Shown here piece after piece: positions 4,563 to 6,217 of a stretch of 6,217 nt of DNA (positions within the stretch are counted from its first letter, which is position 1; each line of letters starts with the position of its first letter). The position numbers and the translations under genes are program-made. Source of the stretch: T1Sed10-7 sp041686695 (GTDB lineage Bacteria; Actinomycetota; Nitriliruptoria; Nitriliruptorales; Nitriliruptoraceae). The stretch lies in NCBI GenBank assembly GCA_041686695.1, contig JAWLDJ010000129.1, forward strand, positions 1-6,217. The letters are read 5' to 3'. Under the pieces are notes generated by a model. The model was given only the letters and a program-made list of their open reading frames with translations. It was not told where the DNA came from and did not search any database.

Positions 4563-5606
4563 TCAGTCCCGGTCGGTCTGGGTGACCTTGGACAGCCCTC
4601 GGGGCGCGTCCGGGTCGAGCCCCCGCGCCCGGGCGAGACCCTCCACCAGCAGCTGGCCCGGGACGATCAGCCCCAGCGGCGCCAGCGCCTCGGACAACTC
4701 CGGGCCGTCCAGGTGCTCGGTCCCGGCCGCTGCCAGCCGCTGATCACCACCGATCGTCACCACGTTGGCGCCCCGTTGGGTGAGGTCCCTGGCGAGCTCG
4801 ATCATCGGTTCCACCAGGGGGCCGTGACCGGCGGCGACGAGCAGCGCGGTGGTATCGGCTTCCACGACCGCGATCGGTCCGTGCCGCAGATCCGCGTAGG
4901 ACAACCCCCGCACGGGCTCCAGGCACGTCTCCTCCAGCTTGAGCGCCAGCTCCAGCGCCGTGCCGTACACGATGCCACGGCCGCTCACGAGCAGGTGGGG
5001 CGACGGGACGAGCGAGTCGATCGCAGCATCGATGCCGTGGCGGGCAGCCACGAGCCTGGCGACCTCCGACGGCACCCGCGCGAGCTCGTCACCGAACGAG
5101 GGCCCCTCCGTGCGCAAGGCGTCAACGAGGACCGCGACCGCCAGCAGCTGCGCGGTGTAGGTCTTGGTGGCCGGGACAGCGAGCTCGGGGCCCGCCTCGG
5201 TCACGAGCGCGATGTCGGCGCCCTGCGACAGCGGACTGTCGTGGGCGTTGGTGATCGCCACCGTCACCGCACCGGCGTCGCGGGCCCAGGTCTGCGTCGC
5301 AACGATCTCCTCGGTGGCACCGGACTGGGACAGACTGATCACCGCGGTGTCCGACAGGTCACGTTGGACGGCGTAGTGCGTGGCGAGGCTGGGAGCCGCG
5401 AGCGCTGCGCCACGGCCGGTGTGGACCTCGACGAGGTAGCGGCCGTACACCGCGGCGTTGTCGGAGGTACCCCGGGCCGCGAACAGCACGTGGCGCCGGT
5501 CGCGGAGCAGGCGGGCGAGCTGCGGCTGCAGAGGCAGCAGCCGTTCCAGCGTCCGTGCCAGCGCGTCGGGCTGCTCGCCGATCTCGCGGAGCATGTCGGT
5601 CGTCAT
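4563..5606 (-). CDS. Double-SIS-domain protein, probable glucosamine-6-phosphate deaminase (NagB-II type)
   Basis: This 347-residue protein equals the isomerase half of GlmS without the glutaminase domain. It opens with MLREIGEQPDAL (5-16), the typical GlmS-type start. The first SIS domain (~35-165) has ARGTSDNAA (44-52) and the sugar-phosphate loop SLSQSGATEE (91-100). The second SIS domain (~195-325) has LVSGRG, ELALKLEE (219-226) and LSYADLRHGP (235-244). PRGLSKVTQT (335-344) places Lys340 where GlmS has its C-terminal active-site lysine. Lacking the amide-transfer domain and standing directly behind nagA, it most likely deaminates GlcN-6-P to Fru-6-P; another aminosugar-phosphate isomerase/deaminase (AgaS-like) is possible. 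The ATG overlaps the stop of a 10-codon frame that itself overlaps the nagA stop. No good Shine-Dalgarno is visible, so coupled translation is likely. Domain call is firm, substrate inferred. Confidence 0.85.
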   Translation of the reverse strand: MTTDMLREIGEQPDALARTLERLLPLQPQLARLLRDRRHVLFAARGTSDNAAVYGRYLVEVHTGRGAALAAPSLATHYAVQRDLSDTAVISLSQSGATEEIVATQTWARDAGAVTVAITNAHDSPLSQGADIALVTEAGPELAVPATKTYTAQLLAVAVLVDALRTEGPSFGDELARVPSEVARLVAARHGIDAAIDSLVPSPHLLVSGRGIVYGTALELALKLEETCLEPVRGLSYADLRHGPIAVVEADTTALLVAAGHGPLVEPMIELARDLTQRGANVVTIGGDQRLAAAGTEHLDGPELSEALAPLGLIVPGQLLVEGLARARGLDPDAPRGLSKVTQTDRD

Positions 5607-5631
5607 GTCGAGGTCCAGACGTCGAGGAGGG

Positions 5632-6217
5632 TCATGCGGTCACGGTCGGCAGGTGCTCGGCACCGAACACGACGTCCCCGGCCACCCAGGTCGTGCGCGT
5701 GGACCAGGCCTCGTCCAGCCACACGAGGTCCGCAGCCGCCCCCGGGGCCAGCCGACCGAGGTCCGGTGCACCGAGCGCGTCGGCGGGCACCCGGGTCGCG
5801 GCGTTGAGCGCGGCGGCCGGATCGATCCCGCAGGCGATCGTGTTGGCGACCGCGGCATCGAGCCGTAGCGCGGAGCCCGCCAGGGTCCCGTCGGAGCGCA
5901 CCGGGGCGGCGCCGGCGCGGACCTCGGTCGGCTGGCCACCGAGCGCGTAGGTGCCGGGTGGCATCCCGAGCGCGGCGATGGCGTCGGTGACCAGCATGAT
6001 CCGCCCCGCGCCCGCGGCGAAGGCGAGCCGGACCGCGGTCGGCGCCACGTGCTCGAGATCGACGATCAGCCCGCACGTCAGCCGCGGGTCCGACAGGGCG
6101 ACCCCGACCACGCCGGGCTCGCGGTGGTTGAGCGGGCTCTGCGCGTTGTACAGGTGGGTGACCAGGCTGGCACCGGCATCCACCGCGGCGATGGCTCGGC
6201 CGTCGTCGGCGTCGCTG
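5632..6217 (-). CDS. nagA: N-acetylglucosamine-6-phosphate deacetylase, C-terminal part
   Basis: The frame runs open to the right edge of the window, so about 194 C-terminal residues are seen and the N-terminal half is missing. NagA is an amidohydrolase that removes acetate from GlcNAc-6-P. Recognisable segments are THLYNAQSPLNHREPG, with the metal-ligand His of the family; VDLEHVAPTAVRLAF, with the substrate-contacting His; LVTDAIAALGMPPGTYALGG, with the catalytic Asp in TDA; and GTLAGSALRLDAAVANTI. Near the end come NAATRVPADALG and LGRLAPGAAADLVWLD, the usual closing beta-sandwich motif. Its TGA is 25 bp from the SIS gene start and is overlapped by an ATG that opens a 10-codon frame. The two genes clearly form one operon. 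Family assignment is strong; the true start and the N-terminal metal site lie outside the window. Confidence 0.9.
   Translation of the reverse strand, partial: SDADDGRAIAAVDAGASLVTHLYNAQSPLNHREPGVVGVALSDPRLTCGLIVDLEHVAPTAVRLAFAAGAGRIMLVTDAIAALGMPPGTYALGGQPTEVRAGAAPVRSDGTLAGSALRLDAAVANTIACGIDPAAALNAATRVPADALGAPDLGRLAPGAAADLVWLDEAWSTRTTWVAGDVVFGAEHLPTVTA

Noticed and set aside
4563..5606. Full glutamine-dependent GlmS
   Set aside because: The N-terminal glutaminase domain with its catalytic Cys is absent, and the gene lies in a catabolic operon behind nagA.
3537..5807. A 756-codon plus-strand open frame
   Set aside because: It runs antisense to the well-supported SIS and PocR-type genes and part of nagA. 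Its composition (Arg/Gly/His-rich, no domain motifs) is that of a high-GC shadow.
1..6217. tRNA or rRNA genes
   Set aside because: I found no cloverleaf with a T-arm GTTCRANNC motif and no rRNA-like segment on either strand by eye.

Overview
The window is very GC-rich. Its strong codon bias, GTG starts, overlapping genes and gene families suggest a high-GC actinobacterium, perhaps a deep-branching lineage; sequence reading alone cannot place it further. All six genes I can support lie on the minus strand and are read from high to low coordinates. The long plus-strand open frames are antisense shadows caused by high GC. A run of exactly 100 Ns (1105-1204) is an assembly gap, so this is draft sequence.

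Right part (4563-6217): an amino-sugar catabolism pair. The C-terminal part of N-acetylglucosamine-6-phosphate deacetylase (nagA, cut by the window edge) is followed by a stand-alone double-SIS protein, probably a glucosamine-6-phosphate deaminase of the GlmS-isomerase-like (NagB-II) type. Together they would turn GlcNAc-6-P into fructose-6-P, acetate and ammonia. A perfect 11-bp hairpin lies 3' of the pair.

Middle (3181-4562): a 339-bp intergenic region with small palindromes and a 30-bp tandem duplication; a transcription factor with an excisionase/MerR-like helix-turn-helix and a PocR-type sensory domain; then a 257-bp leader made largely of 27-bp and 39-bp tandem repeats.

Left part (1-3178): a sulfur-handling operon in the order sulfide:quinone oxidoreductase-like flavoprotein, DUF1641 protein, [gap], DsrC/TusE-family sulfur carrier, DsrE2-family protein. 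SQR and DUF1641 overlap by 4 bp (GTGA), and tusE and dsrE2 are 16 bp apart, each with a strong Shine-Dalgarno. The inferred logic is that SQR oxidises sulfide at the membrane and passes electrons to quinone, TusE and DsrE2 carry or relay the resulting sulfane sulfur in the cytoplasm, and the PocR-type protein may control the operon. No TusA, rhodanese, Hdr-like or DsrAB gene is visible. A strong hairpin follows the last gene. Further left, a hairpin closely related to the one at 4490-4519 appears with part of a second copy.
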